Shown: piece after piece, positions 42,990-50,768 of the stretch
Position numbering within the stretch: position 1 is the first letter of the stretch
How the letters are laid out: each line of letters opens with the position of its first letter
Source of the DNA: Jeotgalibacillus terrae
GTDB taxonomy: Bacteria; Bacillota; Bacilli; Bacillales; Jeotgalibacillaceae
Length of the DNA: 64,000 nt
Direction: 5' to 3'
Assembly: GCF_016908195.1 (NCBI RefSeq)
Contig: NZ_JAFBDK010000005.1
Coordinates: forward strand, 62,001-126,000
The notes under the pieces: generated by a model
The model's database searches: none
Seen by the model: only the letters and a program-made list of their open reading frames with translations
What the model was told of the DNA's origin: nothing
Position numbers and translations under genes: made by a program

Positions 42990-43502
42990 ATGAAAAAACC
43001 CCTTGCCATGACATCTATTGTGCTGATTCTTGCTATCAGTGCGTGGCTTCTATTTGACTATTTCAGCAACAGCGGAGCGTTCACGCTGGGGAGTCATTCA
43101 TCAGCCAGTCAGGAACTTCTTGATCAAACCAGTCCCATCTATCTCGGGTACGAAATGCAATGGGAAGGGACTGGAACACCAACGTTAGAGCGTATAGAAT
43201 TGATCAAAAGAGACGGAACCATCGCTGATACTGATCAGGCTGCAGCTTTTATCGCAACGAAGGGAAAAATTGGTATGCTGGGTGAGCAAGCGGTTGAAAA
43301 AGAGGAGTTGGTGGAGGTAAATGGGTTCCAGCCAGAGAACGATATCCACCTGGTGATCCGTGTAGATAAAACAAAAGGCTTTGCTGAAAACGATATAAAA
43401 GAAATGAGAATCATATATAAGAAATATGGGGTTACACAATATCAAGACCTTTCATTTGGTGAGGGAATCGTAACTGATGAAGCGGCTGAGCGAATGAAAT
43501 GA
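42990..43502 (+). CDS. Hypothetical membrane-anchored protein
   Basis: A 170-residue protein with an N-terminal uncleaved signal-anchor (residues 2-24, LAMTSIVLILAISAWLLFDY) and an extracytoplasmic domain of ~145 residues rich in beta-forming segments. AAGGAG lies 9 bases before the ATG at 42990. An upstream in-frame start at 42945 has no ribosome binding site. The family is not recognised. Confidence 0.7.
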   Translation: MKKPLAMTSIVLILAISAWLLFDYFSNSGAFTLGSHSSASQELLDQTSPIYLGYEMQWEGTGTPTLERIELIKRDGTIADTDQAAAFIATKGKIGMLGEQAVEKEELVEVNGFQPENDIHLVIRVDKTKGFAENDIKEMRIIYKKYGVTQYQDLSFGEGIVTDEAAERMK

Positions 43503-43569
43503 TTGACTATATCGCATCAAGCCGACTTTTCAAAGGACCTTAAGCATCTATTATAAAGAGGTGGTTAAA

Positions 43570-44085
43570 TTGAAAAATGCTTTGATCATCACTGAAGTCA
43601 CCGTCACCAAGACCTCCATAAACCAGCTATCATCCTTACTTGTTGAAGTTGTCAAACAGGGGGCATCCATTGGCTTTATTCCTCCATTCGGTGATCGTGA
43701 AGCTAATCAATATTGGCAACAGCTTTCCGAGTCGGATACCATACTGATGATCGCTGAAATGGATCAGACAATTGTGGGGACAGTTCAGTTGGATTTGTGC
43801 ACAAAGTCAAATGGTCTTCATCGGGCTGAGCTTGTAAAGTTAATGGTCCACCCCGATTACCAGGGCAAAGGGATCGGCCGTAAGTTAATGATCAAAGCTG
43901 AAGAAGCTGCCCTCAAACGTAATCGATCACTCATTGTTCTTGATACTCGAAAAGGGGATCTATCCAACCAGCTGTATCTGTCTATGGGTTACACCTGTGC
44001 CGGAGAAATACCGTTATATGCGATGTCTGCTGAGGGAAGCCTGGACCCGACTGTTTTTTACTATAAGCTTCTAAAGCACAGCTAA
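43570..44085 (+). CDS. GNAT family N-acetyltransferase (TTG start)
   Basis: A 171-residue GNAT protein. FIPPFGDREANQYWQQL is an N-terminal helix, followed by ELVKLMVHPDYQGKGIGRKLM (acetyl-CoA loop Q-G-K-G-I-G) and LIVLDTRKGDLSNQLYLSMG. TTG at 43570 follows GAGGTGG at short distance; GTG at 43561 is in frame but inside it. The fold resembles aminoglycoside/streptothricin-type small GNATs, yet the acceptor is unknown. Confidence 0.88.
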   Translation: MKNALIITEVTVTKTSINQLSSLLVEVVKQGASIGFIPPFGDREANQYWQQLSESDTILMIAEMDQTIVGTVQLDLCTKSNGLHRAELVKLMVHPDYQGKGIGRKLMIKAEEAALKRNRSLIVLDTRKGDLSNQLYLSMGYTCAGEIPLYAMSAEGSLDPTVFYYKLLKHS

Positions 44086-44125
44086 TCATTGTTGTCGGTT
44101 TTATCAATAGAAAAGGAGCATTCAC

Positions 44126-44551
44126 TTGAGCATTGAACAGACGTTATACGATGAAGTAATTCAAGTACTAAAAGAAAGATATCCTGAAGGCTGGGGCGGT
44201 GCTGCTGCGGTCAGATTGGACGACGGTACGATCTTAACCAGTGTGGCGCCGGAGATTATCAATGATTCGACTAATCTCTGTATAGAAACAGGTGCGATTT
44301 TAGAAGCTCATAAGTTAAATAGAAAAGTTACACACTCGATCTGTGTAGTCCGGGATGACGGGGAATCAGCGTTTAAAATTCTTTCCCCCTGCGGCATCTG
44401 TCAGGAAAGACTATTTTACTGGGGCCCGGCAGTGAAAGTAGCAGTGACAATTCCAGCGCAAAGCTTAACATTCAAAACGCTGGCAGAAGTACAGCCTTAT
44501 CACTGGTCTGCCGTTTATGAGGAATTCAAAGAAAAGTGGAAAGATAAATAA
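44126..44551 (+). CDS. Cytidine deaminase-like zinc deaminase (TTG start)
   Basis: A 141-residue protein of the cytidine deaminase/blasticidin-S deaminase superfamily. Zinc-binding and catalytic residues appear as [12 protein letters not shown] (C-x-E) and SPCGICQE (PCxxC). The overall length matches CDA-fold tetramers. A blasticidin-type antibiotic deaminase is conceivable because a fosB remnant and GNAT genes flank it, but ordinary nucleoside deamination is equally possible. The TTG start follows AAAAGGAGC. Confidence 0.82.
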   Translation: MSIEQTLYDEVIQVLKERYPEGWGGAAAVRLDDGTILTSVAPEIINDSTNLCIETGAILEAHKLNRKVTHSICVVRDDGESAFKILSPCGICQERLFYWGPAVKVAVTIPAQSLTFKTLAEVQPYHWSAVYEEFKEKWKDK

Positions 44552-44567
44552 GTTCTGGAGTGAGCGG

Positions 44568-44993
44568 ATGACTATCAAAGGAATCAATCATCTTTTATTT
44601 TCAGTCTCTGATCTTGAAAAATCAATTGATTTCTATCAAAAAGTGTTTGGTGCAAAGCTTCTGGTCAAGGGCAGAAGCACAGCTTATTTTGATTTGAATG
44701 GAATTTGGCTTGCATTGAATGAGGAAGCGGATATTCCGCGTGAAGAGATCAAACAGTCTTAGACGCATACTGCTTTTTCAGTAGATGAAAAAGAATTAGA
44801 TGATTTGTATCATCATCTGATGAGTCACAACGTCAATATTTTATCCGGGCGTGAAAGAGATGAGCGGGATAAGCAATCTATCTACTTTACGGATCCGGAT
44901 GGGCATAAGTTTGAATTTCATACAGGAACACTGGAAGATCGTTTGAGATATTACAAAGAGGAAAAGCCGCATATGACATTTTATGATGAATGA
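44568..44993 (+). pseudogene. fosB: fosB metallothiol transferase interrupted by an amber codon
   Basis: Near-complete FosB, the bacillithiol-dependent fosfomycin-inactivating enzyme of the glyoxalase fold. The frame reads [34 protein letters not shown], then TAG at 44760-44762. It resumes in the same frame with [31 protein letters not shown] and [20 protein letters not shown]. The stop replaces the Tyr codon directly before the metal-binding THxAF His. All other family blocks are intact, so the change is a single point mutation and recent, or a base-call error. Confidence 0.88.
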
Positions 44994-45008
44994 AGCAGGA
45001 GGACAGAC

Positions 45009-45545
45009 GTGGAATTTAACACAGAACGATTGACCATCCGTCCATTTATGAATGAAGATCTGGACGATGTATTCAATATTTACAGTGATCAGGAAACGTG
45101 CAGATATCTTCTGCATGAACCATGGACACACGATAATAAGCAGGAAAAGTTTAATAAAAAGCTTACAAATCATTCGCTGACACAGGACCAAGCATTAAGT
45201 TTGGCGATCGTGAATGAAGGCAGGGTCATTGGGGATCTATCTGTATGGTATACCGGAATGAAAGATACCGTAGAAGTTGGCTACACATTTTCACAGGAGT
45301 CCTCAGGTAAAGGGTTTGCAACTGAGGCTTTAAAAGGACTACTTCAGAAGCTTTTTATTGACTATAAAGTGCATCGCATTCAGGCGACGCTTGATGCCAG
45401 AAACGAGGCGTCCGGCAGGTTATGTGAGCGGGTAAGCATGAGGAAAGAAGCGCATTTTGTTCAGGATTACTGGAACAAGGGTGAATGGACAGACAGTGTT
45501 GTGTATGGAATGCTGGTTGAGGATTTGGAAGAGAGATTGAAATAA
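45009..45545 (+). CDS. GNAT family N-acetyltransferase (RimJ/RimL-like)
   Basis: A 178-residue acetyltransferase. The N-terminus TERLTIRPFMNEDLDDVF is the typical RimJ/RimL opening, the acetyl-CoA loop is ESSGKGFATEALKGLL, and HRIQATLDARNEASGRLCE follows. GTG at 45009 lies 7 bases after AGGAGG. Only 15 bases separate it from the fosB remnant, indicating co-transcription in the resistance-flavoured cluster. The acceptor is unknown. Confidence 0.9.
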   Translation: MEFNTERLTIRPFMNEDLDDVFNIYSDQETCRYLLHEPWTHDNKQEKFNKKLTNHSLTQDQALSLAIVNEGRVIGDLSVWYTGMKDTVEVGYTFSQESSGKGFATEALKGLLQKLFIDYKVHRIQATLDARNEASGRLCERVSMRKEAHFVQDYWNKGEWTDSVVYGMLVEDLEERLK

Positions 45546-45562
45546 AATTCGATGCCGTGAAT

Positions 45563-45649
45563 ATGCTCCTTCAATTTGGTATATTCTTAGTCACGTGCTT
45601 AACGGCAATGGTGACAATCATCGCAATTGTCGTCAATACAAAAAAGTAA
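45563..45649 (+). CDS. Putative holin-like toxin (type I toxin family)
   Basis: A 28-codon frame, MLLQFGIFLVTCLTAMVTII followed by a VNTKK tail: one TM helix ending in a short basic tail. It is followed directly by GTAACCACCCTCC, a hallmark of Firmicutes holin-like toxin loci. A GTG at 45557 could extend it by two residues. The locus has two stem structures downstream. Toxicity is inferred from the family resemblance and the 3' hairpin; an antisense RNA is expected but not proven. Confidence 0.5.
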   Translation: MLLQFGIFLVTCLTAMVTIIAIVVNTKK

Positions 45650-45690
45650 CCACCCTCCGCTACGGCCAAAGTAGATGAGATGGTTACTCT
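45646..45690 (+). terminator. Hairpin in the 3' part of the holin-like toxin locus
   Basis: GTAACCA (45646-45652) pairs with TGGTTAC (45681-45687) and the stem can extend with mismatches, followed by TCTTTTAG. This is the typical region where toxin mRNA and antitoxin RNA overlap in such loci. Confidence 0.5.
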
Positions 45691-45744
45691 TTTAGTTATC
45701 CTTCCAACTGGCCAACAGCTCTTCAAACGGATGTCAGCTGCATT

Positions 45745-45774
45745 GATCAGGTGTTCGCGTACCTGATCTTTTTT
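45745..45774 (+). terminator. Strong intrinsic terminator
   Basis: GATCAGGT (45745-45752) and ACCTGATC (45761-45768) with an 8-base loop, then TTTTTTATT. It is positioned to end the holin-like toxin transcript about 100 bases after the stop codon. Confidence 0.85.
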
Positions 45775-45886
45775 ATTATATGCTCAGTTTTAACACAGCC
45801 ATGCTAAAAACACATTAAAAATGCAGTCGTATATGATGAAGCTATTAACGCCAAAAAAGGTTTGCAAAATACATTAGTTTTCAGTA

Positions 45887-46357
45887 TTAATCCCGGTCCT
45901 TTGCCTGCTGCGTATCACGAATATTTTTCTGAATCGTAATCGCAGCAAACAGGCTGAGTACGAAAGCCATACCGTAAAAGCCTTTTTCGCTCAGAATAAT
46001 ACTGCCTGCATTATAGAGGCCAATCGCCATCAGCAGGATTGCAATGATCACAGCCAGCCAGCTGAGCCCGTAATAAATCCCTGAAACCGGAATGTCCTCT
46101 TCCTTATCGCGGACAGCCTTTTGCAAGGAAACGGCTGCATACAAGCCGAATACTAAAACAGCAAAATAGTAACCTTTTTCATTCAGCTCCATCGCTGCAT
46201 TAAAAAGGCCGATCAGATAAGCAGTCAGCCCGATTGCAAGTGCTGCCCAGCTTGCTCCCTTAAAGGCAGGCGTCGGTTCGCCAGGTTTTCGTTCCACTTT
46301 CACCCTCGGTTTTTTATCATCCTCTTGCATAAATGAACTTTCCTTTACTTCAGCCAT
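45887..46357 (-). CDS. YiaA/YiaB-like inner membrane protein
   Basis: A 156-residue protein with a charged N-terminal tail (DDKKPRVKVERKPGEPTP) and two consecutive YiaAB two-helix repeats: ASWAALAIGLTAYLIGLFN with GYYFAVLVFGLYAAVSLQK, then LSWLAVIIAILLMAIGLYN with GFYGMAFVLSLFAAITIQK. The internal duplication is obvious by eye. AAGGAG precedes ATG at 46357. Function unknown. Confidence 0.88.
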   Translation of the reverse strand: MAEVKESSFMQEDDKKPRVKVERKPGEPTPAFKGASWAALAIGLTAYLIGLFNAAMELNEKGYYFAVLVFGLYAAVSLQKAVRDKEEDIPVSGIYYGLSWLAVIIAILLMAIGLYNAGSIILSEKGFYGMAFVLSLFAAITIQKNIRDTQQAKDRD

Positions 46358-46516
46358 TCGCAACGCTCCTTACAATTCATTTATAGGTAATAGCTGTATG
46401 ACCTTGTGTGGTTTGACAGATGTTGTATACTTTCATATTACTTGATCGGGGGGAAATGTAAAGAAGCATTTTCTTTGTTAGTTTGAGAAGTTAATTACTT
46501 AATAGAACCTAAAAGA

Positions 46517-46564
46517 GATGCACAGGATTGATCATTAAGGAATCAATGACCTAAACTGTGCATC
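46517..46564 (-). terminator. Terminator after czcD-type gene
   Basis: GATGCACAG (46517-46525) pairs with CTGTGCATC (46556-46564), with an inner ATTGAT/ATCAAT stem. On the minus strand a TCTCTTTTAG tail follows. Confidence 0.75.
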
Positions 46565-46575
46565 TTCAACCTTAT

Positions 46576-47484
46576 TCACACCAGCAACTCACCATGACAC
46601 AATCCTGATTTTTCAACCTGAATCGTCGAATGGCTGATCTGGTGGTTTTCCTGAATCAACTCTATTGCCTGTTGAAGAATCAGCTGTTCATCCGCTTCAT
46701 CACGAATCGTCAGGTGACAGCTGAAAGAATCCAATCCGGAAGTGATCGTCCAGATATGAAAGTCATGAACATCAATCACGCCGTCAATGTTCTGTAATGA
46801 AGCTTTTAACTTTCCTGTATCTACGGTAGAAGGGGCACCTTCCATCAGGATATGAACAGATTGCTTCAGTATGCCCCAGGCGCTTTTCAGAATCAGCAGA
46901 GAGACAAGTACTGAGATGAGCGGATCCGCCAGGTACCAGTCAAACACCAGCATAACGATACCGGCTGCAATCGCCCCAACAGAACCAAGTGCGTCACCAA
47001 TCACATGCAGGTAGGCACTGCGAAGATTGACGTTATCCTTAACGTCACCTTTGCGCATTAAAAACCATGCACTCAATAAATTGGCCAGAAGACCAATCAA
47101 CGCGATGCCCATCATCGTACCACTCGCAACAGTTGGCGGTTCAAGAAACCGTTCATAAGCCTCTACTAAAATAAATCCTGAAATTACAAACAATGTGACA
47201 CCGTTAAACAGCGCTGCTAAAATCTCAAAGCGGTAAAATCCATACGTTTTATTGTCAGATGCTTTCTTCGTGGCAAACCAGATTGCAACAAGACTCAATA
47301 AAAGAGAACTGGCGTCACTGAGCATGTGTCCTGAGTCAGCTAATAGAGCCAGACTGTTAGTCAGTAAACCGCCAAAAAACTCAAGCAGCATGATAAATGT
47401 TGTAATGGATAATGCAATCAGCAGTCCTTTTTTGTTACCTTCTCTCAACTCTTCAAAATGTCCGTGGTCATGTGAATGTGCCAC
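46576..47484 (-). CDS. czcD: Cation diffusion facilitator, CzcD/ZitB type
   Basis: A 302-residue CDF transporter exporting Zn2+/Co2+ (and often Cd2+) in exchange for protons. It has an N-terminal His cluster (AHSHDHGH), six TM helices, the LLADSGHMLSD and HVIGDALGS metal-site motifs in helices 2 and 5, and a C-terminal cytoplasmic domain with GVIDVHDFHIWTITSG. The ArsR/CzrA-like regulator lies immediately upstream (12 bases) and its operator controls both. It matches czcD of B. subtilis. Confidence 0.95.
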   Translation of the reverse strand: MAHSHDHGHFEELREGNKKGLLIALSITTFIMLLEFFGGLLTNSLALLADSGHMLSDASSLLLSLVAIWFATKKASDNKTYGFYRFEILAALFNGVTLFVISGFILVEAYERFLEPPTVASGTMMGIALIGLLANLLSAWFLMRKGDVKDNVNLRSAYLHVIGDALGSVGAIAAGIVMLVFDWYLADPLISVLVSLLILKSAWGILKQSVHILMEGAPSTVDTGKLKASLQNIDGVIDVHDFHIWTITSGLDSFSCHLTIRDEADEQLILQQAIELIQENHQISHSTIQVEKSGLCHGELLV

Positions 47485-47496
47485 CTTGTAACCTCC

Positions 47497-47805
47497 TTAC
47501 TCACAATCAATATGCGTAATTACCTGATTCAGCGTGTTAATTACATGCTGATCGCTGCAACTATAATAAAAATGATTCCCTTCCCGTCTTGATTTTACTA
47601 ACCTGAGTCCTCTTAATGTCCTCAGCTGATGCGATACGGCAGACTGAGACATGTTCAATACTTCAGTCATATGCGTGACAGAGCACTCCTCCTGAGACAA
47701 CAGATACAGTATTTTGATACGGGTGGGATCAGCAAGTACTTTAAACGTTCTCGAAGCTTCCTCAACCGTTTCATCTGATAAGAAATGATGATCTTTTTTA
47801 TCCAT
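47497..47805 (-). CDS. czrA: ArsR family metal sensor, CzrA-like
   Basis: A 102-residue winged-helix repressor of the CzrA/SmtB group. The recognition helix region is CSVTHMTEVLNMSQSAVSHQ, followed by LRTLRGLRLVKSRREGNHFY. The C-terminal helix, DQHVINTLNQVITHIDCE, carries the alpha-5 metal-site residues (Asp and His). It probably releases DNA on Zn2+/Co2+ binding. It leads a two-gene operon with czcD. The palindrome at 47825-47852 is the likely operator. Confidence 0.92.
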   Translation of the reverse strand: MDKKDHHFLSDETVEEASRTFKVLADPTRIKILYLLSQEECSVTHMTEVLNMSQSAVSHQLRTLRGLRLVKSRREGNHFYYSCSDQHVINTLNQVITHIDCE

Positions 47806-47824
47806 GATCTTACCTCCATATAAT

Positions 47825-47852
47825 ATCTATATGATCATATGTTCATATAGAT
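47825..47852. promoter_or_regulatory. CzrA-type operator
   Basis: A perfect 10-bp inverted repeat, ATCTATATGA (47825-47834) and TCATATAGAT (47843-47852), separated by 8 bases. The core TGATCATATGTTCA matches the usual TGAACA-N2-TGTTCA type ArsR site except for one base. It sits just upstream of the czrA-type start. Confidence 0.8.
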
Positions 47853-47912
47853 ACAATAAATCAAAAAAATATATTTGTCAAAAATTTTGTGGGTCTGTCT
47901 GGTGAGACAAAA

Positions 47913-47959
47913 GGGGACATGCACAATCAATTAAACGTGAATTGACTGTGCATGTCCCC
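47913..47959 (-). terminator. Terminator of the 79-residue membrane protein gene
   Basis: GGGGACATGCACA (47913-47925) pairs with TGTGCATGTCCCC (47947-47959), with an inner TCAATT/AATTGA stem. The minus-strand tail is TTTTGTC. Confidence 0.82.
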
Positions 47960-47987
47960 AAAAGATAAGTTTTAAATGATCGTACAA

Positions 47988-48227
47988 CTACTCTTTGTGC
48001 TGTTGTTGTGTTTTCTTCGTATTTCTTCTATTTAAAATAAACTCATAACCAAACGTCAGAATGATCCCTATCGTAAATATTGAAAACGACGTCATTAAAT
48101 TCTCATCAAAAATCAAATAATAAAAATTATTCAAAGCAAGCAAGAACAGAAAAACATAGAAACCAAAGACTGAACCGCGTGTTGAATTTTTCACTTCGCT
48201 TTCTGACATATCTCTGAAGAGTTTCAT
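47988..48227 (-). CDS. Hypothetical two-helix membrane protein
   Basis: A 79-residue protein. The N-terminal KLFRDMSESEVKNSTRGSVF is amphipathic, followed by TM helices near residues 20-40 and 48-66 and a Lys/Gln-rich tail (NTKKTQQQHKE). ATG at 48227 is preferred because AAGGG abuts the ATG at 48236. The next gene upstream on the strand starts 60 bases away. Unknown family. Confidence 0.6.
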   Translation of the reverse strand: MKLFRDMSESEVKNSTRGSVFGFYVFLFLLALNNFYYLIFDENLMTSFSIFTIGIILTFGYEFILNRRNTKKTQQQHKE

Positions 48228-48286
48228 AAAAAACATCCCTTATATTCTTGTGGTTTAGCAGAGTAACCGAACTGGTGCTATTCCTG

Positions 48287-48505
48287 TTAAGATCTCCGCT
48301 GAAAAACCTTACTGATCAAAAATGTTCCGGCAATACAAAGGGAGGTCGTGATAAGTGAATGAAAGAGAAAGTTAAAATCGAATTCACTGACCTGTCTATA
48401 TTCACTTTCACCCACCCCCTTCAACTGATACTGACTTCCATTGTAATCGAAAAGAAGCAATGAAATGACGATGCCCACAACCAAGCCAATCAGGACTCTT
48501 ATCAA
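48287..48505 (-). CDS. Small two-helix membrane protein (possible TTG start)
   Basis: A 72-residue protein with TM helices near residues 2-20 and 47-68 and a polar loop with QYQLKGVGESEYRQVSEFDF. GGAGG touches the ATG at 48514, whereas TTG at 48505 has the ideal 9-base spacing, so TTG is taken as the start. It lies 14-24 bases after the ATP-binding gene and may be co-transcribed. Unknown family. Confidence 0.55.
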   Translation of the reverse strand: MIRVLIGLVVGIVISLLLFDYNGSQYQLKGVGESEYRQVSEFDFNFLFHSLITTSLCIAGTFLISKVFQRRS

Positions 48506-48528
48506 TGTAATCATCCTCCACTTTTTAG

Positions 48529-49092
48529 TTATGCTTCTACTAAAGTCACGATCTTTTCAATTACACGATCCACATCAGCCGGCTCTTTGACCATCAATAA
48601 GTAGTCGGCTTCACCTTCAACGGGGTCTACGATATCCGGCAGTTCCGATTCTTTTTCCTGTCTGATCAGCACATCTTTAAAAGTCTTATAGGGTCCTCTG
48701 AATATATGTGTATCACGCGTGCTATTCTCTACCCGTTCATACAGAATGTCATCTGAAAGGTCAAAGTGAACAAGGATCCGGGTGAACGCTTCCTTATGAT
48801 AGATCTCTTTCAGCAAGTACTGTCTTGTACTTTTAGCACGATTTGAATTGCTCACGATGAAATGAAATCCTGTATATTCTTTTGCATAATCAACGATTAA
48901 TTTCGTTAAAGCATGCTTTAAAATGTTCGGACCTTTCTTTGGCTGAAGCTTTTTATAATATGTATTCAGAAATTCAGCATGTGTATCCTGATCCATCACG
49001 AAAGAGTTAGTCAGCTTTTGTTCAAGCTGTCTTGCAAAAGTAGTTTTACCACTGTGTGTTTTACCGACTGTAATGATAGCGAGTCTTTTCAT
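48529..49092 (-). CDS. P-loop ATP-binding protein (kinase-like)
   Basis: A 187-residue P-loop NTPase with Walker A GKTHSGKTT at residues 10-18, a DQDTHAEFLNTYY segment that could bind substrate, and RDTHIFRGPYKTFKDVLIRQ, reminiscent of lid regions in small-molecule kinases. It resembles AAA_33-type kinases encoded in Bacilli, but no substrate is known. AGGTCAC precedes the ATG. The two small membrane-protein genes downstream are on the same strand. Confidence 0.8.
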   Translation of the reverse strand: MKRLAIITVGKTHSGKTTFARQLEQKLTNSFVMDQDTHAEFLNTYYKKLQPKKGPNILKHALTKLIVDYAKEYTGFHFIVSNSNRAKSTRQYLLKEIYHKEAFTRILVHFDLSDDILYERVENSTRDTHIFRGPYKTFKDVLIRQEKESELPDIVDPVEGEADYLLMVKEPADVDRVIEKIVTLVEA

Positions 49093-49117
49093 GTGACCTC
49101 CCTATGTTTTATAATTT

Positions 49118-49294
49118 TTAATGAAGGCTGGCGATTCCAAGCATTCCTGCGCATATAAAGGCAAACGTAAGCAATCCTCCGATGATTGTGTAATTATGAA
49201 TATCCTGATTATGCTTTAAACGTTTTAAAGTAATGATCAGATTGACATACCAACATACACCGAGTAACGGTATAGCAATGAAGACTAAAGCCAC
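49118..49294 (-). CDS. Small two-helix membrane protein (58 aa, GTG start)
   Basis: A 58-codon frame on the minus strand: VALVFIAIPLLGVCWYVNLI, a KRLKHNQDIHNYT polar link, then IIGGLLTFAFICAGMLGIA. The frame is closed by TAG just before the GTG at 49294. AAGGAG lies about 12 bases upstream, slightly far. TM-link-TM design and codon use support a gene. Family unknown. Confidence 0.45.
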   Translation of the reverse strand: MALVFIAIPLLGVCWYVNLIITLKRLKHNQDIHNYTIIGGLLTFAFICAGMLGIASLH

Positions 49295-49450
49295 CTATTT
49301 GTTTCGCTCCTTCTTTGTAGATATGAGAATCTTTGCATTAATATATCATACATTTAATATAACATTTACCTTATAATAGGATTGTAACCTCGAGGTGGAC
49401 CCCTCACGACTAATTGTGTGAAATACTTTAAGTTTTAATAGGAGGTAATT

Positions 49451-49624
49451 ATGAAAAAAAGTGTATTTTTTCTTCTTTTATTTGTAATAGCAGGTTCATT
49501 TGTTATTAATCTATTTGTTGATAGTGAAGCCATTAGAACAATTATTAACATCATAGGATTAGTAGCAATTATTGTGATCGCTTTTGGATCAAGAGTGAAC
49601 TTTTCAAACTCTACAAAAAACTGA
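49451..49624 (+). CDS. Small two-helix membrane protein (57 aa)
   Basis: A 57-codon frame starting MKKSVFFLLLFVIAGSFVIN, with a second helix IINIIGLVAIIVIAF and a polar tail SRVNFSNSTKN. GGAGGT lies 6 bases before the ATG at 49451. It is divergent from the 58-residue gene and shows the same TM-link-TM plan. Family unknown. Confidence 0.55.
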   Translation: MKKSVFFLLLFVIAGSFVINLFVDSEAIRTIINIIGLVAIIVIAFGSRVNFSNSTKN

Positions 49625-49947
49625 TCAGTTAAAAAAACGTTTCTTACTTTTAAAAGAATGATTTTTTTGATATAGCTCCCGTACCAAAAAACATTTATTA
49701 TACGTGTTTAGGACAAAAAACTTATTGCTTAACTATTTTAAAATCCAATTGTAAATCTCCTTTCATCAACGTTTTATGGTCCTTCTATTTCAAGAACAGC
49801 CATTTTCTCTGCTATCAGACATCACCTTTATGAAATAAGAAGCGGTGGGTCCTCTACGCACAATCACTTTATATTGATCATTCCACTATGGTAATCTTAG
49901 ATAAAATATGAAAACGTTTACTTTTGGTTGGAGGGGGAGATACGTAA
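49625..49947. other. Intergenic stretch, 323 bases, A+T rich
   Basis: No ORF with a ribosome binding site, no clear hairpin terminator and no obvious repeat. Only a cre-like site at 49908-49922 next to the lipoprotein gene stands out. Confidence 0.4.
49908..49922. promoter_or_regulatory. Candidate cre site (CcpA)
   Basis: ATGAAAACGTTTACT matches the cre consensus WTGNAARCGNWWNCA at 14 of 15 positions (last base differs). It is 26-40 bases before the lipoprotein start, where a repressor would block elongation or initiation. Confidence 0.4.
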
Positions 49948-50370
49948 ATGAAAAAGCTGACTGTTATGCTGGTGTTGCTATTACTAAGTGCCTGCTCAAA
50001 TCCTGATCTTGAGAACACAAATGATGTAACGCTGCGCTTTTGGGATGAGAGCGAGCCAGTTGGAAATGAAGAATTCATTAAGGAAGAGCGTGACATAGAC
50101 ACGTTTGTCAGTGCGACTGAAAGCGCTGAAGTGCTTGAGCAGGGTACAGTGATCAATACGCCGCCTCTTTTACGATATACATTAAGACAGGATGAAGAAA
50201 ATCTTGATTACCATCTTTGGATTACTGAACAGGGTGAAGGATATATACAGAGCCTGATTCCTGAAGGTACACGTACTTATCAGCTTGATGAAGAGTCGGT
50301 CGAGTCATTGGAAGGTTTTCTGGAAGGATATGAGACTGTAGCGTTTTTGGATGAAGTCACCTTTGAGTAG
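49948..50370 (+). CDS. Hypothetical lipoprotein
   Basis: A 140-residue secreted protein with a type II signal peptide: MKKLTVMLVLLLLSAC, lipobox LSAC, mature Cys16. The mature part is acidic (FWDESEPVGNEEFIKEERD) and beta-rich, with no known domain. GGAGGGGG precedes the ATG. A cre-like element upstream suggests catabolite control. The ligand is unknown. Confidence 0.8.
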   Translation: MKKLTVMLVLLLLSACSNPDLENTNDVTLRFWDESEPVGNEEFIKEERDIDTFVSATESAEVLEQGTVINTPPLLRYTLRQDEENLDYHLWITEQGEGYIQSLIPEGTRTYQLDEESVESLEGFLEGYETVAFLDEVTFE

Positions 50371-50403
50371 ATTACGGTTTTAAAAAGTCTGGAGGGACAA
50401 TCC

Positions 50404-50709
50404 ATGCCAAACTGTGAAAACTGTCATTACAAATGGAGCTTTTTTGAAACAATGAAGATTGGTTTTGCTTCTAGCAAGAAATGTCCGAACTGCGGTGCTA
50501 AGCAGTACGTCTCAACGAAGTCGAGCAAGACTATATATATCATTTACCTGATCCCGCTGTTTATCATTGTCTTCGTCCGGCCGCTTTTAGAGTCGCTGGG
50601 TGTGAGTAGTATACTTTCCATAACGCTCGTCGTACTTTTTATCATCGCTTATATTTTTTATATTCCTTACACAATCAGGCTATCGAATGAGCAGGAGCCA
50701 TTATGGTGA
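50404..50709 (+). CDS. TIGR04104-type zinc finger/membrane protein (CXXC-20-CXXC)
   Basis: A 101-residue protein. The N-terminal zinc ribbon has CENC (residues 4-7) and CPNC (28-31), the CXXC-x20-CXXC spacing of TIGR04104. It is followed by two TM helices (residues 46-62 and 70-92). Cytoplasmic ribbon plus TM pair is the usual family plan; function unknown. AGGGACAATCC precedes the ATG, weakly. It follows the lipoprotein gene by 33 bases, possibly in the same operon. Confidence 0.85.
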   Translation: MPNCENCHYKWSFFETMKIGFASSKKCPNCGAKQYVSTKSSKTIYIIYLIPLFIIVFVRPLLESLGVSSILSITLVVLFIIAYIFYIPYTIRLSNEQEPLW

Positions 50710-50723
50710 ATGAACAATATAAG

Positions 50724-50765
50724 AAAAGGTCCGGAACCTCCATATTGGGAGGTTCCGGACCTTTT
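50724..50765. terminator. Bidirectional terminator
   Basis: An 18-bp perfect stem, AAAAGGTCCGGAACCTCC (50724-50741) with 50748-50765, and a 6-base loop. It separates the convergent zinc-ribbon and RsbR-like genes. Confidence 0.92.
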
Positions 50766-50768
50766 GAA

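Noticed and set aside
40210-44993. Stop-codon reassignment or amber readthrough as explanation for in-frame TAG codons
   Set aside because: TAA and frameshifts also occur in the same broken genes, so decay or read errors are simpler.
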